Below the pieces are notes generated by a model, which saw only the letters and a list, made by a program, of their open reading frames with translations, ran no database searches and was not told the origin of the DNA. The translations under genes and the position numbers were made by a program. This document shows positions 16,906-27,751 of a stretch of DNA of 27,751 bases, piece by piece; within the stretch, counting starts at the first letter, position 1, and each line of letters begins with the position of its first letter. Source of the stretch: JAJTHJ01 sp046316025 (GTDB lineage: Bacteria; Pseudomonadota; Gammaproteobacteria; Burkholderiales; Burkholderiaceae_F); contig JBKCXU010000104.1 of assembly GCA_046316025.1 (NCBI GenBank), positions 1-27,751 on the forward strand, read 5' to 3'.

Positions 16906-17796
16906 TCACGTTCGCTCGCGGCGTAACGCCACCACCTCATTGGCGACCAGCGCGGCGAGCACCAGCGCGCCGCCGGCAAGCGTCGCGCTGGCCGGCACTT
17001 CGCCGGCACCGAGCCAAGCCCAGGCGGTGCCGAACACCACCTCCAGCAGCGCCAGCAGCGCGATCTCCGGCGCGGCCAAGGTGCGCGCCGCCACCACCAT
17101 CAGCATGCAGGGCAGGCCGAGCTGAAAAAACCCGAGTCCGGCGAGCAATGCCAAGTCCGCTGCCGTCGCCTGCACCGGCAGCGCCAACGGCAGCACCAGC
17201 AACGCGGAGAGCACGCCGCCGATGAGCACTGCCGGCACCAGATCGACCTGCGCGCGGGTCTTCTGCAACGTCACGAGGTTGATCGCCGAGGCGAGCGGTA
17301 CCGCAAAGGCGACCAGCATGCCCAGCAAATGCGCACCGGCCGGATGGCCGCGACCGCCGCCGGAGACCATCCACACCATGCCGGCGGTGGCGACCGCAAT
17401 CGCCGCCCAGGTGCGCGCCGGGATCGGCGACTTGAGCGTCGCGCGCGCCAGCAACGCGGTGAGCAGCGGCGCCAGCGAAAGCACCAGCAAGGTGTTGGCC
17501 ACCGTGGTCAGTGTGAGCGCCAGCATGAAGAAAGTGAACATCACCGCCCACATGACGCCCGACACGGCGCCCGCCCACCCGCCCGCCCACAGCACGCGCA
17601 GCGGCTGGCGGCGGAAGATGAAAAGCACGCCGGCAACGAAGAGCGCAGCGAAGACGCTACGCCAGAAGGTGATCTCGAAGCGGCCCTGCGCTTGCAGTTC
17701 CGGGCTCAAATGGCGCGTCACCACGCCCGCGGTGCTCCACAGGAGAGTGCAGGCGACCATCAGCACGATGGCGCGGGGGTGCGAGAGCGGGTGCAT
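16906..17796 (-). CDS. EamA/DMT-family inner-membrane transporter
   Basis: 296 residues with ten predicted helices in two EamA repeats, the layout of drug/metabolite exporters such as RhaT/YdcZ-like or RarD-like proteins. The start ATG at 17796 (MHPLSHPRAIVLMVACTLLWSTAGVV) gives the family's usual beginning; the frame is open upstream but runs into the palindromic repeat and has no helix. First repeat: LLWSTAGVVTRHLS, FWRSVFAALFV and TLTTVANTLLVLSLAPLLTALLA; second repeat: PLASAINLVTLQ and EIALLALLEVVFGTAWAWL. Likely exports or takes up small metabolites; the substrate is unknown. It converges with ppc with no room for a terminator. Confidence 0.88.
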   Translation of the reverse strand: MHPLSHPRAIVLMVACTLLWSTAGVVTRHLSPELQAQGRFEITFWRSVFAALFVAGVLFIFRRQPLRVLWAGGWAGAVSGVMWAVMFTFFMLALTLTTVANTLLVLSLAPLLTALLARATLKSPIPARTWAAIAVATAGMVWMVSGGGRGHPAGAHLLGMLVAFAVPLASAINLVTLQKTRAQVDLVPAVLIGGVLSALLVLPLALPVQATAADLALLAGLGFFQLGLPCMLMVVAARTLAAPEIALLALLEVVFGTAWAWLGAGEVPASATLAGGALVLAALVANEVVALRRERT

Positions 17797-17813
17797 GATC
17801 GACGCTGCGGGCC

Positions 17814-17936
17814 AAGCTCCTCCCCCTTCAAGGGGGAGGCCGGTAGGGGGACGGGTGGTGAGGGTCAGCCTCGTTCGCCGCTGGGTCCCATACAACCCAT
17901 CCCCACCCCAGCCCTCCCCTTGACGGGGAGGGGCGG
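17814..17936. repeat. Long imperfect inverted repeat between the EamA gene and typA (copy 2)
   Basis: Same family as the 13.0-kb copy: left arm CTCCTCCCCCTTCAAGGG... (17817 on) and right arm CAACCCATCCCCACCCCAGC... (to about 17936), with the TCCCCACCCC block nearly unchanged between copies. The right arm holds CCCTCCCC-TTGAC-GGGGAGGG (17912-17932). It starts just after the EamA start codon region and ends 2-3 bp before the typA stop, so it may terminate or stabilise typA mRNA. Confidence 0.82.
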
Positions 17937-17938
17937 AG

Positions 17939-19783
<1,845 letters not shown>

Positions 19784-19860
19784 GGTTGGCTTTCGTCAGT
19801 CCAGTAAGTGTTCGGTTCCGGATCGCTGGCGCGATACGTGGCGTCCTGCCTTGAGGTCGC

Positions 19861-19961
19861 GGTCTTCCCTCACCCCAACCCCTCTCCCGGAGGGAGAGGG
19901 GCTTTTCAACCCTCCCCCTCCGGGGGAGGGTGGCGGCGAAGCCGCCGGGTGAGGGAAGACC
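19861..19961. repeat. Cloverleaf-like cruciform repeat between truB and typA
   Basis: A perfect 15-bp outer stem (19861-19875 with 19947-19961) closes over three perfect hairpins: CCCCTCTCCC-GGA-GGGAGAGGGG (19879-19901), CCCTCCCCC-TCC-GGGGGAGGG (19910-19930) and GGCGGC-GAA-GCCGCC (19932-19946). The sequence looks like the widespread proteobacterial CCCTCACCCCAACCCCTCTCCC-type intergenic repeats. On the minus strand it follows truB and could end the rimP operon transcript. Confidence 0.88.
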
Positions 19962-19964
19962 CTC

Positions 19965-20876
19965 TCAGCCCGGCACAGCCCCCACCAAAGCGATCAATCT
20001 CTGCGGCCGCAACACTCCCGCCGCATCCATCTCGGCCGTGCCGAGCAATTCATCGTTCGGTCCGTAGACGCGCTTGCGACCCGGCTCGCCGCCCAAGTCG
20101 AGCTCGCCGCCGTGGGCAAAGCGGCGCGCCTTGGCCTCGGCGAGTTCCACCCGCGGCAGGCCGGCGATCAGCGTGTCCACCGGCAGCAGCCGCGCGCGGC
20201 GCGCTTGCTCCGGCTCCGCGGCAAGCGCATCGAGCGTCACCGCATCGACCAGCTTCAGTGGCCCCACCCTCGTGCGCTCCAGCGCCGCCAGATGCGCGCC
20301 GCAGCCCAGCACGGCGCCGATGTCTTCGGCCAACGTGCGCACGTACGTGCCCTTGCTGCATGCCACCCGCAGCCGCAGCCGGTCGCCTGCAAAGTCCAAC
20401 ACCTCCAGCGCGGCGATGAACACCGGCCGCGGCGCCCGCTCCAGTTCCACCCCGGCGCGGGCGTACTCGTACAGCGCGCGGCCGTCGCGCTTCAGCGCCG
20501 AATGCATCGGCGGCACCTGTTCGATGGCGCCGGTAAAGCGCGGCAACACCGCATCGACCTGCGCCCGAGTCACTGCCACCGGGCGCGTCTCGACCACTTC
20601 GCCTTCCGCATCGGCCGTCGTCGTCCGCACGCCCAGCGCCAGCGTGGCGTCGTATTCCTTGTCCGCGTCCAGCAGGTCGGCCGAGAACTTGGTCGCCTCG
20701 CCAAAGAGCAGCGGTAAAAGCCCGGTCGCCAGCGGGTCGAGCGTGCCGGCGTGGCCGGCCTTGGCGGCGTTCAGCAGCCGCCGCGCCTGTTGCAGGGCGA
20801 GGTTGCTGGTGATCGCTGCCGGTTTGTCCAGCAGCAGGACGCCATCGACGGCGTCCCCTTTGCGGCGGCGGGCCAC
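19965..20876 (-). CDS. truB: tRNA pseudouridine(55) synthase TruB
   Basis: 303-residue enzyme converting uridine 55 in the T loop of tRNA to pseudouridine. Motifs: DGVLLLDKPAAITSN at the N-terminus, KAGHAGTLDPLATGLLPL with catalytic Asp47, DKEYDATLALG, and CSKGTYVRTLAEDIG. I chose GTG 20876, 7 nt after the rbfA stop and preceded by AGGAATGAGG; this gives the family-like start ARRRKGDAVDGVLLLDKP. An in-frame ATG at 20912 would overlap rbfA by 29 nt and add 12 atypical residues. A C-terminal PUA-like region follows residue about 245. Last gene of the rimP operon. Confidence 0.96.
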   Translation of the reverse strand: MARRRKGDAVDGVLLLDKPAAITSNLALQQARRLLNAAKAGHAGTLDPLATGLLPLLFGEATKFSADLLDADKEYDATLALGVRTTTADAEGEVVETRPVAVTRAQVDAVLPRFTGAIEQVPPMHSALKRDGRALYEYARAGVELERAPRPVFIAALEVLDFAGDRLRLRVACSKGTYVRTLAEDIGAVLGCGAHLAALERTRVGPLKLVDAVTLDALAAEPEQARRARLLPVDTLIAGLPRVELAEAKARRFAHGGELDLGGEPGRKRVYGPNDELLGTAEMDAAGVLRPQRLIALVGAVPG

Positions 20877-20883
20877 GTGCGCC

Positions 20884-21255
20884 TCATTCCTTGGGGACGG
20901 GAGGAATGCCACCGACCGCCTGCTCGATCAACTTGTCGAGCTCGAAGCCCTTTTCCACCGAGGTGTCGTGAACGAACACCAGATGCGGAATGGTGTGGAT
21001 CGACAGCCGCTTGAAGAGCAGCGAATGAAAGTAGCCGGCCTTGTCGTTCAACACCCGCGCGGCGGCCTCCGGCGGCGCGCCCAGCGTGGTGAAGTAGACC
21101 TTGGCGTGCGCGTAGTCGGGCGACAGATCGACGCCGCTGATGGTCACCAGCCCGGCCCGATCCATCGGCACCTCGCGCTGCACGAGCTCCGCCAGATCGC
21201 GCTGGATCTGGTCGGCGACACGTTGGCCGCGTTGGGGCTTGGTGGATGGCTTCAT
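20884..21255 (-). CDS. rbfA: 30S ribosome-binding factor A
   Basis: 123-residue cold-shock-linked factor with a KH-like fold that binds the 30S subunit and helps mature the 5' end of 16S rRNA. Recognisable: RVADQIQRDLAELVQREV, TISGVDLSPDYAHAKVYFT and RLSIHTIPHLVFVHDTSVEKG. Length is normal. It sits between infB and truB in the standard order. A 145-bp gap with four small hairpins separates it from infB. Confidence 0.96.
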   Translation of the reverse strand: MKPSTKPQRGQRVADQIQRDLAELVQREVPMDRAGLVTISGVDLSPDYAHAKVYFTTLGAPPEAAARVLNDKAGYFHSLLFKRLSIHTIPHLVFVHDTSVEKGFELDKLIEQAVGGIPPVPKE

Positions 21256-21289
21256 CGGCGTGTCGCTTTTCTACGCGGGTGAAAGAGAC

Positions 21290-21393
21290 GGCGGCTGCGC
21301 CGCCTGTGAACGGCCGCTGCGCGGCCCATGAGCTTCACGCCCGGGCGATCGGCTCACCGAGCGCGCAGCGCGATCACAGCGGCCGCAGGCCGC
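21290..21393. repeat. Row of four triloop hairpins between infB and rbfA
   Basis: Four short palindromes with 3-nt loops: GGCGGC-TGC-GCCGCC (21290-21304), GGCCGC-TGC-GCGGCC (21312-21326), CGCG-CAG-CGCG (21362-21372) and GCGGCC-GCA-GGCCGC (21379-21393). Loops of the outer pairs are TGC and its complement GCA. The intergenic block is 145 bp, inside an otherwise compact operon. REP-like; may act as transcript processing or stabilising structures. Confidence 0.7.
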
Positions 21394-21400
21394 GTCATCT

Positions 21401-24190
<2,790 letters not shown>

Positions 24191-24201
24191 GTGTGTCCCC
24201 G

Positions 24202-25689
24202 CTACTCGGTGTCCGCAAACCAGTGGGCGCGCGCGGCCATGATCACCGTCTTGGCGCGTTCGTCGTCGATGCCGGTCAACTCGGTCAGCTCATCGACCGC
24301 CAGTTCGCCCAGGTCGTCGCGCGTGGCGATGCCCTGGCCGGCGAGCTTGGCGGCGAGTTCGTTGTCCATGCCGTCGAGGGCCAGCAGCTCAGGCTCGACG
24401 TGATCGAGGCTCTCTTCGCGTTTGATCGCCTCGGTCAGCAGCGCGTTGCGCGCGCGGTTGCGCAGTTCTTCGACGGTGTCTTCGTCGAAGGCTTCGATCT
24501 CCAGCAGCTCCGACGCCGGCACGTAGGCAATCTCGTCGAGCGTGGCGAAGCCCTCGGCGATCAGGATGTCGGCCACCTCGGCATCGACGTCGAGTTTTTC
24601 GACGAAGAGATTGCGGATCGCCTCCTGCTCGCCCTGCTTCTTGGCCGCGGACTCCTCGGCCGACATCAGGTTGATCTGCCAGCCGGTCAGTTCGGACGCC
24701 AGCCGCACGTTCTGCCCGCCGCGGCCGATGGCAATGGCGAGGTTGTCTTCATCGACGACCACGTCCATCGCGTGCTTTTCTTCGTCGACGACGATCGAGC
24801 TGACGTTGGCCGGGGCCAGCGCCCCGATCACGAACTGCGCCGGGTCGTCCGACCACAGCACGATGTCCACCCGCTCGCCGGCCAACTCGTTGGTGACGGC
24901 CTGCACGCGCGAGCCGCGCATCCCTACGCAAGTGCCGATCGGGTCGATCCGCCGGTCGTTGGTCCACACCGCGATCTTGGCGCGGATGCCGGCGTCGCGC
25001 GCGGCGGACTTGATCACCAGCAGGCCCTGCTCGATCTCCGGCACTTCGAGCTCGAAGAGCTTGCTCAGAAACTCCGGCGAGGTGCGCGAGACGATCACCT
25101 GCGGCCCGCGGGCCAGCCGGTCGATCTTGGCGACGAAGGCGCGCGCCCGGTCGCCGATGCGCAGGTTTTCCTTCGGGATCATCTCGTTCTTGGGCAGGCG
25201 CGCCTCGATCTTGCCGATCTCCAGGATCGCATCGCCCTTGTCCATCCGCTTGATCGTGCCGTTGACGATCTGGTCGCCGCGGGCGAGAAAGTCCTGCAAC
25301 AGCTGCTCGCGCTCGGCGTCGCGGATTTTTTGCAGGATCACCTGCTTCGTGTCCTGCGCAAAGCGGCGGCCGAGCTCCTGATGCGGCAGCAGTTCTTCGA
25401 TGTGCTCATCGACCTCGATGTCGGCGATCTGCTCGCGCGCATCGGACAGAATGATCTGGTGGCCCGGCTCCTGCAGGCCGGCTTCGTCGGGCACCACATG
25501 CCAGCGGCGATAGGCGTCGTAATCGCCGGTCTCGCGATCCACCGCCACGCGGATGTCCACGTCCTCTTCGGCGAAGAGCTTCTTGGTGGCCGCGGCGAGC
25601 GCGGACTCCAGCGCGCCGAAGACCACCTCGCGCTCGACGTTCTTCTCGCGCGCCAGCGCATCGACCAACAACAGAATTTCCCGGCTCAT
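24202..25689 (-). CDS. nusA: Transcription termination/antitermination factor NusA
   Basis: 495-residue RNA polymerase-binding factor controlling pausing, termination and antitermination. Domains in order: N-terminal RNAP-binding domain (MSREILLLVDALAREKNV... to about 130), S1 domain (about 135-200), two KH domains (GTCVGMRGSRVQAVTNEL in the first, AIGRGGQNVRLASELTGW in the second), and two C-terminal helix-hairpin-helix acidic repeats (about 365-415 and 440-490), as in E. coli NusA. The start overlaps the rimP stop by ATGA, showing translational coupling. NusA could act on the hairpin in its own operon leader. Confidence 0.98.
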   Translation of the reverse strand: MSREILLLVDALAREKNVEREVVFGALESALAAATKKLFAEEDVDIRVAVDRETGDYDAYRRWHVVPDEAGLQEPGHQIILSDAREQIADIEVDEHIEELLPHQELGRRFAQDTKQVILQKIRDAEREQLLQDFLARGDQIVNGTIKRMDKGDAILEIGKIEARLPKNEMIPKENLRIGDRARAFVAKIDRLARGPQVIVSRTSPEFLSKLFELEVPEIEQGLLVIKSAARDAGIRAKIAVWTNDRRIDPIGTCVGMRGSRVQAVTNELAGERVDIVLWSDDPAQFVIGALAPANVSSIVVDEEKHAMDVVVDEDNLAIAIGRGGQNVRLASELTGWQINLMSAEESAAKKQGEQEAIRNLFVEKLDVDAEVADILIAEGFATLDEIAYVPASELLEIEAFDEDTVEELRNRARNALLTEAIKREESLDHVEPELLALDGMDNELAAKLAGQGIATRDDLGELAVDELTELTGIDDERAKTVIMAARAHWFADTE

Positions 25690-26237
25690 TTCCGCCCGCT
25701 CCCGAAATCGACCTGCGGCACAAGCCGCGCTTTTTCAACGTCCGCCACCGCGAACTCGACAACCTTGCCCGGCGTTGCCGCCGCGGCCTTGTTCCTGCCT
25801 CCGACCTTGCGGCTCTTGCCCGCCGGCGCCGAGCCCGGCTCCGGCGACTGTTCCAGCCGCACCCGCTCCGCGCCGGCGGCGCCGGTTACTTCAAGCAGGC
25901 GGCCGACGAAGCGCTTGCGCCCGTCCACCGGCGCAAACAACTGCACCCGCGCCTCGGCGCCGGCAAAGCGCGCAAAGTCCCGCGCCGTCTTCAGCGGCCG
26001 GTCCAGGCCCGGCGAGCCGACCTCCAGCCGCGAGTAATCGACGTTCTCCACCGTCAACAGGTGGTTGAGCTGCCGCGTCACGCGCTCGCAATCGTCGAGC
26101 GTCACGCCCTGGGGTGCAGCCGGCGCATCGAGCGTGACGCGCAGCAGCCCGCCGGCCGCGCGCTCGCACTCGACGAGCTCGTAACCGAGCCCCTCGACCG
26201 TCCGCCGCACCAGAGCGTGCACATCGCCCGCCAACAT
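25686..26237 (-). CDS. rimP: Ribosome maturation factor RimP
   Basis: About 183 residues; needed for 30S subunit maturation. Family features: TVEGLGYELVECERA at the N-terminus, VTLDAPAAPQGVTLDDCERVTRQLNHLLTVE, then YSRLEVGSPGLDRPLKTARDFARFAGAEARVQLFAP. A Lys/Arg/Gly-rich insert lies near the C-terminus (about residues 150-170). The start is ATG 26237 or GTG 26243, two codons earlier; neither has a clear ribosome site. First gene of the rimP-nusA-infB-rbfA-truB operon, with a 4-nt overlap into nusA. Confidence 0.95.
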   Translation of the reverse strand: MLAGDVHALVRRTVEGLGYELVECERAAGGLLRVTLDAPAAPQGVTLDDCERVTRQLNHLLTVENVDYSRLEVGSPGLDRPLKTARDFARFAGAEARVQLFAPVDGRKRFVGRLLEVTGAAGAERVRLEQSPEPGSAPAGKSRKVGGRNKAAAATPGKVVEFAVADVEKARLVPQVDFGSGRK

Positions 26238-26287
26238 CGTCACCGCGTATCTCGCTTCCGCGTCTTCTTTCTTCCGACCCTACAAAC

Positions 26288-26312
26288 AAAAAATGGGCTG
26301 AAAAGCCCATTT
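26288..26312 (-). terminator. Leader hairpin with T-run upstream of rimP (possible attenuator)
   Basis: Perfect 9-bp stem AAATGGGCT (26291-26299) / AGCCCATTT (26304-26312) with a 4-nt loop. On the minus strand it is followed by a run of T (TTTTTTGTTT), the form of an intrinsic terminator. It lies about 90 nt into the leader between the promoter and rimP, so it would cut the operon's own transcript rather than end an upstream gene. Confidence 0.8.
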
Positions 26313-26407
26313 CCGAATCACTCACAGGCTTGCGAGAGGCCCAGCCAGGCGCCTCGCGCAGCCGCCCTGACTAAGCCGGAACCGGCCCGTCAAAACGGCA
26401 ACCGCGG

Positions 26408-26436
26408 ATTATACGAGCGCAGCGCCGCCGGCTCAA
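26408..26436 (-). promoter_or_regulatory. Sigma70 promoter of the rimP-nusA-infB operon
   Basis: On the minus strand: TTGAGC (26436-26431), a 17-bp spacer, then the consensus TATAAT (26413-26408). It is the clearest promoter in the window. The start would be near 26400, giving a leader of about 160 nt before rimP. It lies 42 bp after the meaB stop. Confidence 0.85.
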
Positions 26437-26477
26437 ATCGGCCGGCACGGGCGCTGCCGCCGCGGCGTAGTCTGCGA

Positions 26478-27563
26478 CTACCGCCCGTCGTCGTGGTCGA
26501 CTGGGGGATGCGCGAGCGCGAGCAGCCGCGCCGCCCCCGCCGCGGCCGACAGACGCCCCGCGGAAACCAACGCACGCACCTCGGCGCTCGCCGCGCGCAC
26601 GGCCTGTGCACCGTGAAACTGCGCCCGCAAGGCGTCGTCGATCAGCGCGTCCATCCAGTCGAGCGCCTGCGCTTGCCGGCGCGCCGCCAGCGCGCCGCTC
26701 GCGCTGGCCTGCGCGCGGTAGCGCTCGACCTCCGCCCACAATTCGGCAATGCCATCGGCGGTGCGCGCGCTGCCGGTCAGCACCTTGGGCGACCAGCCTT
26801 CGCTGCGCGGGCGCAGCAGCGCGAGCGAGCCGGCGATCTGCGTGCGCGCCATCTCCGCCGCCTTGGGATCGAGATCGGCCTTGTTGACGAGAACGAAGTC
26901 CACCAGTTCGACGATGCCGCGCTTGATCGCCTGCAAGTCGTCGCCGGCGTTGGGCAGCGCCAGCAGCAGGAAGCAGTCGGTCATGCCGGCCACCGCCGTC
27001 TCGCTCTGGCCCACGCCCACCGTCTCGACGATCACGATGTCGTAGCCGGCGGCCTCGCAGGCGAGCATCGCCTCGCGCGTCTTGCGCGCCACGCCGCCCA
27101 GCGTCGCGCCGGAGGGCGAGGGGCGGACAAAAGCGTTGGGGTCGGCGGCGAGCCGCTCCATGCGCGTCTTGTCGCCGAGGATCGAGCCGCCGGACAGCGT
27201 GCTGCTCGGATCGACTGCCAGCACCGCGGCCCGATGGCCCTGTGCGGTCAGATGGCAACCGAGCACCTCGATCAACGTGGACTTGCCCGCCCCCGGCGCG
27301 CCGCTGATGCCCAGCCGAAACGACTGGCCGGTATGCGGCAGCAGCGCATCGAGCAGCCGCTGCGCGCGCGCCTGATGGTCGGCGCGCGAGGACTCGATCA
27401 GCGTGATCGTCTTGGCCAGCGCGCGGCGGTCGCCGGCGATGAGTTGCTCGGCGAGACGGTGGTCGCCTGGAAGCAGAGTGGCGAGGTCATGAACGACCTT
27501 CTCTCCGGACGAGTGCGCCACTTCCGCCGAGGGCGAAGGGCGACTGCGGGCGGGTGTGCTCAT
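26478..27563 (-). CDS. meaB: MeaB/ArgK-type GTPase, methylmalonyl-CoA mutase chaperone
   Basis: 361-residue cytosolic P-loop GTPase of the G3E/SIMIBI group that loads and protects the B12 cofactor of methylmalonyl-CoA (or related acyl-CoA) mutases. Motifs: LGISGAPGAGKSTLIE (Walker A, 88-95), AVDPSSTLSGGSILGDKTRME, the family-specific VRPSPSGATLGGVARKTREA, IVETVGVGQSE, and LVNKADL (G4). It was once annotated ArgK, an arginine transport kinase; the GTPase role is now accepted. No mutase gene is visible beside it: on its upstream side lies an IS110-like element, so partner genes may have been separated or lie elsewhere. Confidence 0.95.
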   Translation of the reverse strand: MSTPARSRPSPSAEVAHSSGEKVVHDLATLLPGDHRLAEQLIAGDRRALAKTITLIESSRADHQARAQRLLDALLPHTGQSFRLGISGAPGAGKSTLIEVLGCHLTAQGHRAAVLAVDPSSTLSGGSILGDKTRMERLAADPNAFVRPSPSGATLGGVARKTREAMLACEAAGYDIVIVETVGVGQSETAVAGMTDCFLLLALPNAGDDLQAIKRGIVELVDFVLVNKADLDPKAAEMARTQIAGSLALLRPRSEGWSPKVLTGSARTADGIAELWAEVERYRAQASASGALAARRQAQALDWMDALIDDALRAQFHGAQAVRAASAEVRALVSAGRLSAAAGAARLLALAHPPVDHDDGR

Positions 27564-27705
27564 CGCTAAAGATCAGAGGCTTGAAGCAATCGATTCGCTT
27601 CGGAAAAGCAATTCGAGCCTGAGAATCATCTAGCCGGCTCTCCGACCGGGCGTATGTTCGTTGTGTGCGAAGTGCAACGGGCAGAGGCCCCGAAGGAGAG
27701 CGGCG

Positions 27706-27751
27706 ATGACAGTGTATGGCGCGATCGATCTGCATGCGAACAATGGCGTGG
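27706..27751 (+). CDS. IS110-family transposase, first codons (runs off right edge)
   Basis: Only 15 residues are in the window: MTVYGAIDLHANNGV, preceded by AAGGAG. The YGAIDLHxNN start, with its Asp of the RuvC-like DEDD active site, is typical of IS110/IS1111 transposases. The left end of the element is not identifiable; it should lie in the 142-bp gap after meaB (27564-27705), which holds no gene. Confidence 0.6.
   Translation, partial: MTVYGAIDLHANNGV

Overview
The window is a G+C-rich chromosomal segment. Its gene order and protein types point to a betaproteobacterium (Burkholderiales/Rhodocyclales type): hemC-hemD-hemX-hemY divergent from ppc, and rimP-nusA-infB-rbfA-truB with typA next to it. 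I cannot name a genus. Most of it is conserved housekeeping DNA; accessory material lies at about 3.8-9.8 kb and at the far right edge.

Left part (1-3802, + strand): the C-terminal part of an acetate/solute:Na+ symporter (ActP-like), then a cNMP-CBS-DUF294 nucleotidyltransferase-like protein, then a DnaQ-like 3'-5' exonuclease. This three-gene row is probably one transcription unit. A decayed IS1380-family element (3819-5419) sits 12 bp beyond the CTAG-flanked end of this row. Its transposase is broken by frameshifts, a stop codon and a 25-bp REP-like palindrome. A small four-helix membrane protein of unknown function follows.

Transport region (6.3-9.8 kb): a TRAP transporter is split into dctQ-dctM (+) and dctP (-). 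The two halves converge on one strong bidirectional hairpin terminator. Behind dctP is a relic reading frame fusing pieces of three branched-chain amino acid ABC transporter genes (LivG, LivK-like, LivM).

Core metabolism (9.9-17.8 kb): hemC, hemD, hemX and hemY (- strand) give the hydroxymethylbilane and uroporphyrinogen III steps plus two membrane accessory proteins. Divergent ppc (+) makes oxaloacetate. An EamA/DMT-family exporter converges on ppc with a 1-nt gap.

Translation block (17.9-26.4 kb, - strand): rimP, nusA, infB, rbfA and truB form the classical ribosome maturation/initiation operon, with typA downstream. A near-consensus sigma70 promoter (TTGAGC-17-TATAAT) and a leader terminator/attenuator precede rimP. 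The intergenic gaps of the - strand genes hold strong palindromic repeats: two copies of a long inverted repeat, one cloverleaf-like cruciform, and a row of four triloop hairpins.

Right edge: meaB (GTPase chaperone of methylmalonyl-CoA mutase) and the first codons of an IS110-like transposase. I saw no rRNA, tRNA or CRISPR. No convincing new multi-gene system is visible; the best oddities are the chimeric liv relic, the degenerate IS with its palindrome insertion, the convergent split TRAP locus and the structured intergenic repeats.
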